Assembly: GCF_041538065.1 (NCBI RefSeq) | Contig: NZ_JBGORW010000001.1 | Coordinates: 186,001 to 250,000 of the forward strand | From: Leptotrichia hongkongensis | Lineage (GTDB): Bacteria; Fusobacteriota; Fusobacteriia; Fusobacteriales; Leptotrichiaceae | Reading direction: 5' to 3' | DNA length: 64,000 nt | Shown: positions 1 through 9,009 of the stretch, in pieces | How the letters are laid out: the number at the start of each line of letters is the position of its first letter | Numbering within the stretch: position 1 is the stretch's first letter | The notes under the pieces: generated by a model | Told to the model about the DNA's origin: nothing | Databases searched by the model: none | What the model saw: only the letters and a program-made list of their open reading frames with translations | Program-made: the position numbers and the translations under genes

Positions 1-1
1 A

Positions 2-142
2 AAAGGTCTTTTAACAAGGGCACTTATGATTCTTGATGAAAATAATACTGTAAAATATATTGAATATGTTTCTGAAGAAGGAAAAGAAGCTGATGTTGAA
101 AAAGCATTGAAATTCTTGGAAAATAACCTGATGAAAAAGTAA
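2..142 (+). CDS. tpx: Thiol peroxidase Tpx, C-terminal end only
   Basis: Only the last 46 codons are present; the gene begins before the window. The visible end reads GLLTRALMILDEN followed by DVEKALKFLENN. This matches the C-terminal part of atypical 2-Cys thiol peroxidases (Tpx), where a GLLARAVxVLDEN-type segment is followed by a closing helix. Tpx reduces peroxides with thioredoxin. The catalytic cysteines lie outside the window, so the call rests on the C-terminal pattern alone. The last 51 bases recur 6.2 kb downstream, see the repeat entries. Confidence 0.7.
   Translation, partial: KGLLTRALMILDENNTVKYIEYVSEEGKEADVEKALKFLENNLMKK
92..142 (+). repeat. 51-bp direct repeat, copy 1 (tpx 3' end)
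   Basis: The final 51 bases of tpx, including its TAA stop, match positions 6324-6374 at 49 of 51 bases. The two copies bracket the IS630 element and the autotransporter gene. Confidence 0.9.
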
Positions 143-282
143 GTTTCTGTATTTATCAATTTAATTATTAATTGTGACATTTTACAGATTGAAGGAGTTA
201 AACTATTTCCTATTGTATAATATTTAAGAAATATATTCATAAAAAATGAGAAGTTATGGAACTTCATAAATCATCTACGAAC

Positions 283-1218
283 TATAGTGAAACTTGTACA
301 AAACCGACCTAAAAATACGGTATAATAATTTTATGGCATATGAAAAAGATTATAGGAAAAGAATTTTAAATTTTTATTACAAAAATGGAAAAACAAAAAC
401 ATTATTTCAGTTCAACATAAGTTCCAGCACATTGTACGGATGGATAAAACTTAAGAATGAAACAGGAAATCTTTCATCAAGAATACGGAAAAGAAAATTT
501 AAGGTGCTTGACCCCGAAAAACTTGATGAATATATGAAAAATCCAGAGAATGCAGATAAATACATCCATGAAATAGCAAAAGATTTTGGCTGTGAAAAGG
601 AGACAGTGAGAGTGGCACTGAAAAAATTAGGATACACAAGAAAAAAACAGACAAAATACAAGGAGCAGGACGGGAAAAAAGTAAATAGATATTTAAAAAA
701 ATTATTAGAAGCAGTTTCAGGCAGAGAAATAATCTATATTGATGAAACAGGCTTTAACGAATATTACTACCGTGAATATGGCTGGAGTAAAAGGGAAATA
801 TGTATTGAAGGGAAGAAGAGGATTAAGATATTCAGGGATAAATCTGGTTGCCGGAAAAATAGGGAATGCACTGATAGGAAGTATGATATACAGGGAAACA
901 ATGGAAAGTGAATTTTTTGAAGAGTGGTTCAGGGAAATACTTCTAAGAGATATTGAAAAATTAGGGAAGAGAGTTCTAATAGTTATGGATAATGCCAGAT
1001 TTCACAGAAAGAATATATTAGAAAAGATAATAAAGGGGACGGTGCATTGTCTATTGTTTCTTCCGCTGTATTCACCGAATTTAAATCCAATAGAAAAATT
1101 ATGGGCTAATATGAAGAAGAAATTAAAAGACATAGCCCATAATTTTAATACACTGGAAGAAGCAGCTACTTTTGTTTTATTTAATAAATTAGTTTAGTTT
1201 TAAATAGGTTTTACTATA
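283..1218 (+). mobile_element. IS630-family insertion sequence
   Basis: The element is about 0.93 kb and holds one transposase gene. Imperfect terminal inverted repeats can be aligned. The left end starts TATAGTGAAACTTGTAC at 283. The right end, read in reverse complement from 1218, starts TATAGTAAAACCTATTT. Each end carries a TA dinucleotide (283-284 and 1217-1218), as expected for IS630/Tc1-mariner elements, which duplicate a TA target. The exact boundaries are inferred from this alignment. Confidence 0.8.
334..1197 (+). pseudogene. IS630-family transposase, split by a frameshift
   Basis: This is a DDE transposase with an N-terminal helix-turn-helix region (STLYGWIKLKN, later IAKDFGCEKETVRVALKKLGY). 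The DDE core follows: IYIDETGF (first Asp), VLIVMDNARFH (second Asp) and SPNLNPIEKLW (Glu). The reading frame changes near 790-850. The first frame carries the domains through EYGWSKRE and runs to 911. The second frame, open from 739, carries RRGLRYSGINLVAGK onward to the stop at 1197. Joining them restores a normal IS630 protein. The most likely cause is an inactivating frameshift; a programmed frameshift is possible because some IS630 members use one. The start at 334 (MAYEKDYRKR) is preferred over 294, which lies in the terminal region. Confidence 0.75.
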
Positions 1219-1278
1219 AAATATTTACTTTTTAAATTTAGTAAAAATTACATAGAATTTTAGGAGTGATTTAAATTT

Positions 1279-4200
1279 ATGAAGAGAAACAAATTTAAAT
1301 GGATAGGAATTTTTTCCAGTGTTTCAACTATTCTTTTAGCTGAAACAAATAGTATAAAAAAAAATACTTTGGTCAAAATAAATGAAAATATCAGCAAAGA
1401 AAATAGTTTGTACTTAAGTAACGAAAATTTAAAGGAATCTGATAATAAAAAAGATGATTTGCAAGAAGAATTGAATATAAATACAGTAGACGAAATTTAT
1501 TCATTCATTAAAGATAATACTATTTTTAAAAATGGAAAAAATAACACAACTGTAACATCAGAACATAAAGAAAACAGCTATAATTTATCAGAAAATGATT
1601 TAAAACTTGATCAGATGATAAAAAACAGTAATAAAAATAATTCTTTAAAATATGAAACTGAGTACTTTTTTAATAATCAGCACAAATTATACAAAGAGAA
1701 AAATGATAAAGGTGATAAATATCAATATGAAGGTGTATATAAAAGAAGTAATGATATTTTTTTAAGAACAGTTTCTCCAAACAGCGATTCATATAATTCT
1801 TATACAAAGTCTTTGAAAAACGAAAATATGAAAAACTCGGCTCTGACAAATCCAAATAATAGAAATAATGACAATAATTATGGAATTGCAAATATAAAAA
1901 TAGAGCAAGAGCCTATTGTATCGAATAAAGCATCTTCTACTTCTACGCTTATGCCAAATATTGATTTAAACGTTGTTGCAAAACCTGTAGAATTTGATAA
2001 GAGTAAAGCATCGATAACATTGCCTGTCATTATGGTGAATGATTTACAGGGGACAGGTACAGCGCTGGGAACAAAAGGGATAACCATGCCTGCTTTAACT
2101 TATACTCCAACAAATTTAACATCAAGACAAAAACTTATGAATGCGCTTAAATATTATGCTAATGCAGGAACACCTATTATGGGACAACAGCACGGAATTG
2201 ATGTAAGTATTTCACCACAAAATTCTTCAGGTTATAGTTCAGATATTTATTCAGTTACGGGGAAATACCCTGCGGTAATTGGAATGCACTTTGGAGAACA
2301 GCCAACACACTGGACAAAAAGCATACAAAATAATAGTCAGCTGATGGCAGATTATATAAAAAAAGCAAATAGCTTAGGAGCAATTTTTACAGCTTCAAGT
2401 GAAATTCCGAATCCCACTAAATATGAAAATAACCACGATGGAAAAAGTGATGATAAAACAGGAAATCCAGATTTGGATCAGTTTTCTTCGACTGGGGCGT
2501 ATGCAAATCAGTTTAACACATGGATACAGACAATCGTTGAAACTGCAAAACTCGCAGTAGCGCCTGACGGCACACCTATTCCCTGGGTATTAAGAGTATT
2601 CCATGAGCAAAATGGAGATTGGCCTTGGTGGGGAGAGCCAAATCAGTCCCATAATAAAATAAAAGCTGCATTCAGGCGTGTTCATGAAGCGCTTGTTGCG
2701 GCGGGTGTAAGAGATCAGATACTTCTTGCATATGCACCAAACGGTGATTTTGGAGGCGGAAGTGATTTAAATAGATATATGGCAGATTATCCCGGTGATG
2801 ATGTAATAGATGTACTGGGATACGATGCGTATTGGCAGTCTGCAAGTCAAAGTGAAGCAAATTGGATTAATCTTGTTGCAGGAGATATGCGTATGATCGG
2901 AAATCAGGCAAAATCAACAGGGAAAGTGGCGGCTCTTACAGAATATGGTCGCTTGGGAAGCCACGCAATGTCAGCTACAAATAATACATGGTTTCAGACA
3001 CCTGTTGCACAGGCTCTTCAAGGCACAGGTACATCTTATGCTATGACTTGGACTCAATGGCCTACAGAATATCAGCTTCCATGGGTAGGTCATGTTGCAG
3101 AAAATGATATGAAAACAGCGCCATGGCTTTTGGCACCAATTAATTTAAATGCAGGAAGTCCTATGAATACTTCAGTAACATCAGGAAATTTAAATATCAG
3201 ACAGAATGTAAATTTGGACAATTCATCAGATTTGTTTTACAGTTCAAACTTTAATCTGTCAAATATTACGCTTGATGCGGGGAATACAATCTCAGGTTCA
3301 ACTGTTGCAGGAAATAAAAATTATATTTTAGGGCAGACAAATTATGTGGGTTCATCAGGGAATAATGCTATCCAGGTAACAAATAAAGGTGTAATAAATT
3401 TCACTGGAAATAATACAACAGCCTTGCTATCTGACAATGGAACTGTAACGAATGATACAACAGGAACAATTAAATTGACAGGTACAGGAAATGTGGGGAT
3501 GCTTGGTTCAGCAAATTCCGTAATAGAAAACAGGGGAAATATAGAAGTAGGATCTCAAAGTGTTGGAATTTATGGAGTGAATGTTCTTCCCGCAAACAAT
3601 ATATGGGGTAATAAAAATATAAGTATAAGTAATTCAGGAAATATAGTAGCCGCTGCAGGTGGTAGGGATATAGTTGGAATATTTGCTGCAAATAACGGGG
3701 CAGTTTCCACTATCAACAGCAGTGGTAACATTGATTTGTCAAGTGCGACAAACAGTGTTGGAATAGCAGTTTCAAATGGAACATTGCAAGTGACAGGAAA
3801 TATTCTTACAGGAGATAACAGTGTTGGAATATATGCGGTTGGAGAAAACACATCTGTAGGGCAGAATTCTGCACTTAATACAGGAAATAACAGTGTAAAT
3901 GTTCTTTTATCGGGTGATAATCAGGTGTTAAGCAGTCAGACCGACAAAGTCATTATTGGAAATAATTCATTTGGGTATGTTGCAACAGGTCAGAATAATA
4001 ATATAGTAACAGGATATGCAGGAAATACAGGCTCTGTAACATTAAATACAAATTCTGTATTTCTATATTCATCAGATAAAACAGGAAATATTATAAATTA
4101 TAATCATCTGAAATCAGCAGGGAATCAAAATTACGGATTGATAACAGCAGGAAAGTTGATTAATTATGGAAATATAGATTTTGGTTCAGGAACAGGAAAT

Positions 4201-6264
4201 GTAGGTATTTACAGTTATTCTAAAAATGCCATAACAACTCCACAGGTAGCAGAGAATTTAGGAACAATAACAGTATCACGGTCAACGGTAGGAAATATTG
4301 GAATAGGAATGGCTGCAGGATATGAAGATGGACTTGGATATGTTAAAAATTCGGGAATAATAAAAGTAACAACTCCTGGAAGTGTAGGAATGTATGCTAC
4401 AGGAAATGGCTCTATCGCGGAAAATGCAGGAACAATTGAATTAAGCGGAACATCAAGAAATATAGGAATGTATGTAGATAACGGAGCAACAGCTCTAAAT
4501 ACAGGAACGATTACAACAACAGGAACAGGAAATAATGGACAGATAGGAATAGCGGTATTCAACGGTACCTTAAATAACCAGGGAAGCATTAATATTGATG
4601 CTTCAAACGGCTATGGACTTTTGCTGTCGAACGCTGTCATAAAAAATTACGGCAGCATGAATATCACAACAGGAAGCGGAGCGTTGCCAATACTTGAGAA
4701 GAAAACAGCGACAGGACTTGAAAAAGCAATGGGAACAGATGGAATAGACAGAATAAAAATAAATACTGCCAATGGGACAATAACCTTAAATAATACACCG
4801 CAGGAAATACAACTTGTAAATACAGTTAATCCTAAGGCTTCATCAAACGTCTCAAATCCTGTTTCATCAGTGGGTATTTATGTGGACACTTCGGGAGTAG
4901 CGAAAACTAATCCTGTTAATAATTTAGGAGCTCTTGCCAATATGCAGTCGGCAGATTTGATAATAGGAACTGAAGCGGCACAGAGTACTGATAAAAAATA
5001 TATTCAGTTAGGACAAAACATTACGTCTCCTTTCATCGGTATGATAAAAAATTCAGGAATAAAAGAATGGAATGTGTATTCAGGAAGTCTTACTTGGATG
5101 GCTGGGATGACAGCGAATACGAATGGAATAGGAAATATATATTTAGCAAAAGTTCCATATACAGTGTTTGCAGGGGATAAGGAAAATTCAAGACAGACGT
5201 ATAATTTTTTAGATGGACTGGAACGGAGATATGGAGTGGAAAAAGAAGGCTCTGAAAAGGAATTATTTAATAAATTAAACAATATAGGAAATAATGAAGA
5301 GATATTATTTACTCAAGCAGTAGACGAAATGATGGGGCACCAGTATGCGAATGTTCAATCAAGGATAAAAACAACAGGAGATACAGTAACTAGGGAAGTA
5401 AACGGTTTGATAAAAGATGAAGCTGAACAGAATGACAGAATAAAAGTGTTTGGTTCAAAAGATGAATATAAGACAGATACAGCAGGAATAACTGATTATA
5501 AAAATAATACTTATGGGATAGCTTATGTCCATAAAAATGATTTAGATTCTGACGATACAGGAGGCTGGTATGCTGGAGCAGTGAACAATAACTTTCAGTT
5601 CAAGGATATAGGAAAGTCAAGAGAAAATCAGACGCTGTTCAAAGGTGGAGTGTTTAAGACGGTCACATTTGACAAGGATAAAAATTTGAAATGGACAGTA
5701 TCAGGAGAAGGTTTTTTTGGAATAAACAGCATGAACAGAAGATTTCTTGTTGTAGACAATGTATTTAATGCAAAATCAAATTATTATTCATACGGATTGG
5801 GGATGAGGAACGAAATTGGAAAAGAAATAAGATTAAATGATAAAATGAGCATTCGACCGTATGGGGCATTGAATATGGAATATGGAAGATTTAACAGAAT
5901 CAAGGAAAAAAATGGAGATATGCGATTAAAAGTAAAAGAAAATGATTATTTTTCAGCAAAGCCTGAAATAGGAACGGAATTTAAATATGTCCAGCCACTG
6001 ACAGCAAATACAACATTAGTACTAGGAACAGGAATAGCATATGAAATAGAACTTGGAAGTATGGGTGCGAATAGAGCGAAAGTAGCCTATACCGATGCAG
6101 ACTGGTACAATTTGAGAAGCGAAAAGGAAGGCAGAAAAGGAAATGTGAAGCTTGACTTAAACTTCGGAATACAAAATCAAGGATTGGGAGTGACTGCAAA
6201 TTTGGGATATGATACGAAAGGTGACAACGTAAGAGGAGGACTTGGAATTAAAGCAAGTTTTTAA
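1279..6264 (+). CDS. Autotransporter with a GH26 glycosidase passenger domain
   Basis: The protein has 1661 residues. A signal-like N-terminus (residues 1-21, ending LLAE) is followed by an Asn/Lys-rich, low-complexity stretch to about 230. Residues about 270-620 resemble glycoside hydrolase family 26: the acid/base motif RVFHEQNGDWPWWG places His442-Glu443, and ALTEYGRLG places the likely nucleophile Glu555. The spacing of 112 residues is normal for GH26 beta-mannanases. Residues about 640-1330 are Gly/Asn/Thr-rich repeats (NSVGIYxxN, GNIGM) typical of a beta-helix passenger. Residues about 1390-1661 look like an autotransporter beta-barrel and end in phenylalanine (GIKASF), as needed for outer-membrane assembly. 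It should display a mannan- or related glycan-cleaving enzyme at the surface. The substrate is inferred; GH26 also contains xylanases and lichenases. A ribosome site (TTAGGAG) precedes the ATG. The gene sits between an IS element and a duplicated tpx tail. Confidence 0.85.
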   Translation: MKRNKFKWIGIFSSVSTILLAETNSIKKNTLVKINENISKENSLYLSNENLKESDNKKDDLQEELNINTVDEIYSFIKDNTIFKNGKNNTTVTSEHKENSYNLSENDLKLDQMIKNSNKNNSLKYETEYFFNNQHKLYKEKNDKGDKYQYEGVYKRSNDIFLRTVSPNSDSYNSYTKSLKNENMKNSALTNPNNRNNDNNYGIANIKIEQEPIVSNKASSTSTLMPNIDLNVVAKPVEFDKSKASITLPVIMVNDLQGTGTALGTKGITMPALTYTPTNLTSRQKLMNALKYYANAGTPIMGQQHGIDVSISPQNSSGYSSDIYSVTGKYPAVIGMHFGEQPTHWTKSIQNNSQLMADYIKKANSLGAIFTASSEIPNPTKYENNHDGKSDDKTGNPDLDQFSSTGAYANQFNTWIQTIVETAKLAVAPDGTPIPWVLRVFHEQNGDWPWWGEPNQSHNKIKAAFRRVHEALVAAGVRDQILLAYAPNGDFGGGSDLNRYMADYPGDDVIDVLGYDAYWQSASQSEANWINLVAGDMRMIGNQAKSTGKVAALTEYGRLGSHAMSATNNTWFQTPVAQALQGTGTSYAMTWTQWPTEYQLPWVGHVAENDMKTAPWLLAPINLNAGSPMNTSVTSGNLNIRQNVNLDNSSDLFYSSNFNLSNITLDAGNTISGSTVAGNKNYILGQTNYVGSSGNNAIQVTNKGVINFTGNNTTALLSDNGTVTNDTTGTIKLTGTGNVGMLGSANSVIENRGNIEVGSQSVGIYGVNVLPANNIWGNKNISISNSGNIVAAAGGRDIVGIFAANNGAVSTINSSGNIDLSSATNSVGIAVSNGTLQVTGNILTGDNSVGIYAVGENTSVGQNSALNTGNNSVNVLLSGDNQVLSSQTDKVIIGNNSFGYVATGQNNNIVTGYAGNTGSVTLNTNSVFLYSSDKTGNIINYNHLKSAGNQNYGLITAGKLINYGNIDFGSGTGNVGIYSYSKNAITTPQVAENLGTITVSRSTVGNIGIGMAAGYEDGLGYVKNSGIIKVTTPGSVGMYATGNGSIAENAGTIELSGTSRNIGMYVDNGATALNTGTITTTGTGNNGQIGIAVFNGTLNNQGSINIDASNGYGLLLSNAVIKNYGSMNITTGSGALPILEKKTATGLEKAMGTDGIDRIKINTANGTITLNNTPQEIQLVNTVNPKASSNVSNPVSSVGIYVDTSGVAKTNPVNNLGALANMQSADLIIGTEAAQSTDKKYIQLGQNITSPFIGMIKNSGIKEWNVYSGSLTWMAGMTANTNGIGNIYLAKVPYTVFAGDKENSRQTYNFLDGLERRYGVEKEGSEKELFNKLNNIGNNEEILFTQAVDEMMGHQYANVQSRIKTTGDTVTREVNGLIKDEAEQNDRIKVFGSKDEYKTDTAGITDYKNNTYGIAYVHKNDLDSDDTGGWYAGAVNNNFQFKDIGKSRENQTLFKGGVFKTVTFDKDKNLKWTVSGEGFFGINSMNRRFLVVDNVFNAKSNYYSYGLGMRNEIGKEIRLNDKMSIRPYGALNMEYGRFNRIKEKNGDMRLKVKENDYFSAKPEIGTEFKYVQPLTANTTLVLGTGIAYEIELGSMGANRAKVAYTDADWYNLRSEKEGRKGNVKLDLNFGIQNQGLGVTANLGYDTKGDNVRGGLGIKASF

Positions 6265-6323
6265 GGAATTGAAATTATTTACTACTTCATACAGAATATT
6301 CATAATATTTGGCTACTTTGAAA

Positions 6324-6374
6324 GATGTTGAAAAAGCATTGAAATTCTTGGAAAATAATCTGATAAAAAAGTAA
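6324..6374 (+). repeat. 51-bp direct repeat, copy 2 (displaced tpx 3' end)
   Basis: Matches 92-142 with two substitutions and encodes DVEKALKFLENNLIKK plus stop. No Tpx coding sequence precedes it, so it is an orphan tail. It probably marks the original junction between tpx and the gene at 6437. Confidence 0.9.
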
Positions 6375-6379
6375 AAATT

Positions 6380-6407
6380 TTGAAAATGTAAAAATATGAG
6401 GTATAAT
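6380..6407 (+). promoter_or_regulatory. Predicted promoter
   Basis: TTGAAA at 6380-6385, a 16-base spacer and TATAAT at 6402-6407. It precedes the exported-protein genes at 6437 and 7030. Confidence 0.6.
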
Positions 6408-6436
6408 TAATAAAAATGAATCTTCTGGAGGTAAAA

Positions 6437-7000
6437 ATGAAAAAAATTATTTTATTATTATTAGTTGTTTCAGCTGTTACATTTGCTGCTCCTGCAAATA
6501 AAAATAGAAATCAAAACTTAAATACGACTGTTCAAAATAGTAAAAAAGGGGAAACAGCAAAGGAAGCTTGGGAAAGAGTAAAACCTGAGATTAAAATACG
6601 GCTAAATAAAATTTCAAAAGATTTGGTTGCAGGAAATTATAAAGCAAGTTTTGATGAAATGCCAGAAAAATTTTTAACATACTTAGCTAAAAAGGGATCT
6701 ATGTCTGTAAATGAACTTAAAAATATAACTATAAAAACGATGAGTAAACTAACAGATAATATGAAAATAATTGAAAATACCTATGATTTTGAAAATGTTA
6801 AAGTGGGGAAAACTGAAACAGGAAGAAATTATGTAATTATACCAACTAAAGTTACAATACTTTACGATGGGCAAAAAATAAGCGGTGAAGGAAAAACAAT
6901 GGCATTTGAGGATGGAAATAAATGGTACATTATCAATTATGAAAAAGAGTATATGATTTTCTTAAAGGATGTGTATCCAGATTTAGCTAAAATAAAATAG
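6437..7000 (+). CDS. Exported protein of unknown function
   Basis: The protein has 187 residues and begins with a clear signal peptide (MKKIILLLLVVSAVTFAAP) that probably ends after the AA. I do not recognise the family. It shares a layout with the next gene: AWERVKPEIKIRLNKISKDL, then YDFENVKVGKTETGRNYVIIPTK, then FEDGNKWYIIN. The two are tandem paralogues. The alternation of a helical N-half and a strand-rich C-half resembles NTF2-like periplasmic proteins, but that is only an impression. The start at 6437 is chosen because CTGGAGG lies just upstream; an in-frame ATG at 6416 has no such site. Confidence 0.75.
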   Translation: MKKIILLLLVVSAVTFAAPANKNRNQNLNTTVQNSKKGETAKEAWERVKPEIKIRLNKISKDLVAGNYKASFDEMPEKFLTYLAKKGSMSVNELKNITIKTMSKLTDNMKIIENTYDFENVKVGKTETGRNYVIIPTKVTILYDGQKISGEGKTMAFEDGNKWYIINYEKEYMIFLKDVYPDLAKIK

Positions 7001-7029
7001 AAATAATAAAAAATAGAATTGGAGGCTAA

Positions 7030-7662
7030 ATGAAAAAAATAAGAATATACTTAATTGCAACTTCTATAGTAGTTTTTACATCCTGTGGAAATAAATATAG
7101 TGTTGAAAATTTGAAAAAAAACAATAATCTTTTAAAAGAAACAGTCCAAAAATGTAAAATAAAAAGAGATGAAAAAATCTGTAAAAATGTAGAAAAAGCA
7201 CAGAGTGAACTGGCATTAGAAGCTTGGAATAAAGTAAAGCCTGAAATTGAAGCAAAGTTAGATAAAATATCAAAAGAGTTGTTAGCTGGAAATTTTACGA
7301 CAAGTATGGAAAATACACCTGAAAGATTATGGGAATGGGAAGCAAAAAATGCTTCAACAACACCTCAAAAAGCAAAAGAAATAACATTACAACTATTGAT
7401 GAATGCTTTAAAATATATAAAAATTGAAAAAGTTGAATATGATTTTGAAAATGTAAAAATAGGACAGACGAATACTGGAAGAAATTATGTAATTATACCG
7501 ACAAAGAGTATAGTTTCTGGCCAAGGAAAAAAAGTAGAACTGAATCAAAAATCTTTGGTGTTTGAAGATAAAAATAAATGGTATATAGTAAATATTAACG
7601 AAAGAAATAAACACATCTTAAAAGAATTGTATTCTGATTTTAAAGACGTGAATATTGGTTAG
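7030..7662 (+). CDS. Putative lipoprotein, paralogue of the preceding gene
   Basis: The protein has 210 residues. The N-terminus (MKKIRIYLIATSIVVFTSCG) carries a lipobox-like FTSC, so it is probably a lipoprotein, whereas its upstream relative has a cleavable signal peptide. Shared segments are AWNKVKPEIEAKLDKISKELLAG, YDFENVKIGQTNTGRNYVIIPTK and FEDKNKWYIVN. The gap between the genes is 29 bases with a TTGGAGG ribosome site, so they are probably co-transcribed. The function is unknown. The residues between signal and shared core (about 20-60) are Lys/Asn-rich and differ from the paralogue. Confidence 0.75.
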   Translation: MKKIRIYLIATSIVVFTSCGNKYSVENLKKNNNLLKETVQKCKIKRDEKICKNVEKAQSELALEAWNKVKPEIEAKLDKISKELLAGNFTTSMENTPERLWEWEAKNASTTPQKAKEITLQLLMNALKYIKIEKVEYDFENVKIGQTNTGRNYVIIPTKSIVSGQGKKVELNQKSLVFEDKNKWYIVNINERNKHILKELYSDFKDVNIG

Positions 7663-7690
7663 TCAATTTTATAAATAGAACGAATAGTAA

Positions 7691-7768
7691 AAAATACTGG
7701 GGAGCAATTTTGCTGAGAATTAAACCCACATAACCTGTACAGATAATGCTGTCGGAGGGAGTATTTTA
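7691..7768 (+). ncRNA. TPP riboswitch (THI box)
   Basis: The conserved blocks occur in order: GGGGAGC, GCTGAGA, ACCC, ATAACCTG, GATAATGC and CGGAGGGA. An outer stem pairs AATACT with AGTATT. It senses thiamine pyrophosphate and precedes the thiamine-precursor transport operon. An intrinsic terminator at 7843 completes the expression platform, so the switch probably stops transcription when TPP is abundant. Confidence 0.95.
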
Positions 7769-7842
7769 TATAAAATAAGAAATAATTTTAAAGTTATTTT
7801 GCATACCTTTTCAAATTATTTTAGAAAATTTATAAAAATATA

Positions 7843-7870
7843 GAATCTCCTTGTGATAAGGGGATTTTTT
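7843..7870 (+). terminator. Terminator of the TPP riboswitch
   Basis: AATCTCCTT pairs with AGGGGATT around a short loop and is followed by seven T. It lies 75 bases after the aptamer and 55 before the first gene. Confidence 0.8.
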
Positions 7871-7924
7871 TATACAAAGAAATTTTAAATAAAAAAACAG
7901 TTTTAAGGAAAGGGATGATAGATT

Positions 7925-8236
7925 ATGAAAAAAAAAGAAATTAATGCGAGTATTGCAATTCAGGTATTGCCAAATGTTGTGGGAAATGAGGAAATTGTAA
8001 GAGTTGTTGATGAAGTTATTGAATTTATTAAAAGCAAAGGGTTAAAAATGAATGTTGCTCCATTTGAAACAACGGTAGAAGGGGATTTTGACGAGCTTAT
8101 GGAAATTGTTAAGGAATGTCAAGTTGTGGCTGTGAAGGCAGGAGCTGATGGTGTAATGTCATATGTAAAAATAAATTATAAACCGAAGGGAGATATTTTA
8201 AAGATTGATGAAAAAATTTCAAAATATAACAGATAA
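7925..8236 (+). CDS. Thiamine-binding protein (YqgV/MTH1187 family)
   Basis: The protein has 103 residues and no signal peptide. It belongs by pattern to the small ferredoxin-fold family once called DUF77 (Thiamine_BP): INASIAIQVLPNV, a central VAPFETTVEGDFDELM, and a closing segment around GADGVMSYVKINYK. Members bind thiamine or the hydroxymethylpyrimidine moiety in the cytoplasm. It is the first gene after the TPP riboswitch and its end overlaps the permease start, which supports a role in thiamine-precursor uptake or handling. The ribosome site is AAGGAAAGGGATG. Confidence 0.85.
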   Translation: MKKKEINASIAIQVLPNVVGNEEIVRVVDEVIEFIKSKGLKMNVAPFETTVEGDFDELMEIVKECQVVAVKAGADGVMSYVKINYKPKGDILKIDEKISKYNR

Positions 8237-8963
8237 AATTGCACCAGGTATTATTATTGCTGTATTATTGATGATTTGGCAAATTTTGTCAATGGTGAAC
8301 ATTATACCAAAATTTATGTTACCATCGCCGTTTGAAGTTGTAAAAGCGTTTGTTTTGGATTTTCCACTGCTTATGGAGCATACAAAAATTACTTTGCTTG
8401 AAGCATTTTTGGGGCTTGGTCTGGGAATAATTCTTGGATTTGCCGTGGCTGTTATTATGGACAGGTTTGAGTATGCATATAAAATGATTTATCCTGTTTT
8501 GATAATTAGTCAAACAATACCTACAGTTGCAATTGCACCGCTTTTGGTACTTTGGCTGGGATATGGAATATTGCCAAAGATTACGCTTATTGTTATGACT
8601 TCATTTTTTCCAATAACTATTGGGCTTCTGGATGGATTTAGCTCGGCTGACAAGGATATGCTGAATTTGTTAAAAACAATGGGAGCAACGCCATTTCAGA
8701 ACTTTGTTCATGTCAAATTGCCAGGCTCATTAGGATATTTTTTCGCAGGGCTTAGAATTTCGGTTTCGTATTCTATAATTGGAGCAGTTGTAGCTGAATG
8801 GCTTGGTGGATTTAGCGGACTTGGAGTTTATATGACAAGAGTCAGAAAGTCGTATTCATTTGATAAGATGTTTGCAGTAATTTTTCTTATTTCTGCGATA
8901 AGCCTGCTACTTATGTATCTTGTAAAAAAAATACAGAAATGGTGCATGGTTTGGGAAAAGTAA
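8208..8963 (+). CDS. thiX: ABC transporter permease for thiamine precursor (ThiX-like)
   Basis: A BPD-type inner-membrane permease of about 251 residues with six or so hydrophobic segments. The cytoplasmic coupling motif is visible as a GATPFQNFVHVKLPGSLGYFFAGLRIS segment (residues about 165-190). Its place between a thiamine-binding protein and an NMT1/THI5-like binding protein points to hydroxymethylpyrimidine or a degraded thiamine product as substrate. The ATG at 8208 overlaps the previous gene; a TTG at 8205 is also possible, with AAGGGAG upstream. The symbol follows the ThiXYZ naming and is by role. Confidence 0.85.
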   Translation: MKKFQNITDKIAPGIIIAVLLMIWQILSMVNIIPKFMLPSPFEVVKAFVLDFPLLMEHTKITLLEAFLGLGLGIILGFAVAVIMDRFEYAYKMIYPVLIISQTIPTVAIAPLLVLWLGYGILPKITLIVMTSFFPITIGLLDGFSSADKDMLNLLKTMGATPFQNFVHVKLPGSLGYFFAGLRISVSYSIIGAVVAEWLGGFSGLGVYMTRVRKSYSFDKMFAVIFLISAISLLLMYLVKKIQKWCMVWEK

Positions 8964-9009
8964 ATTTTTAAAGAAAAAAATTTCAAAAAAGTGAAGAGAG
9001 GTATAAAAA

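Noticed and set aside
143..282. Hairpin GAAGTT/AACTTC near 252 as a tpx terminator
   Set aside because: The stem is short and no T run follows it.
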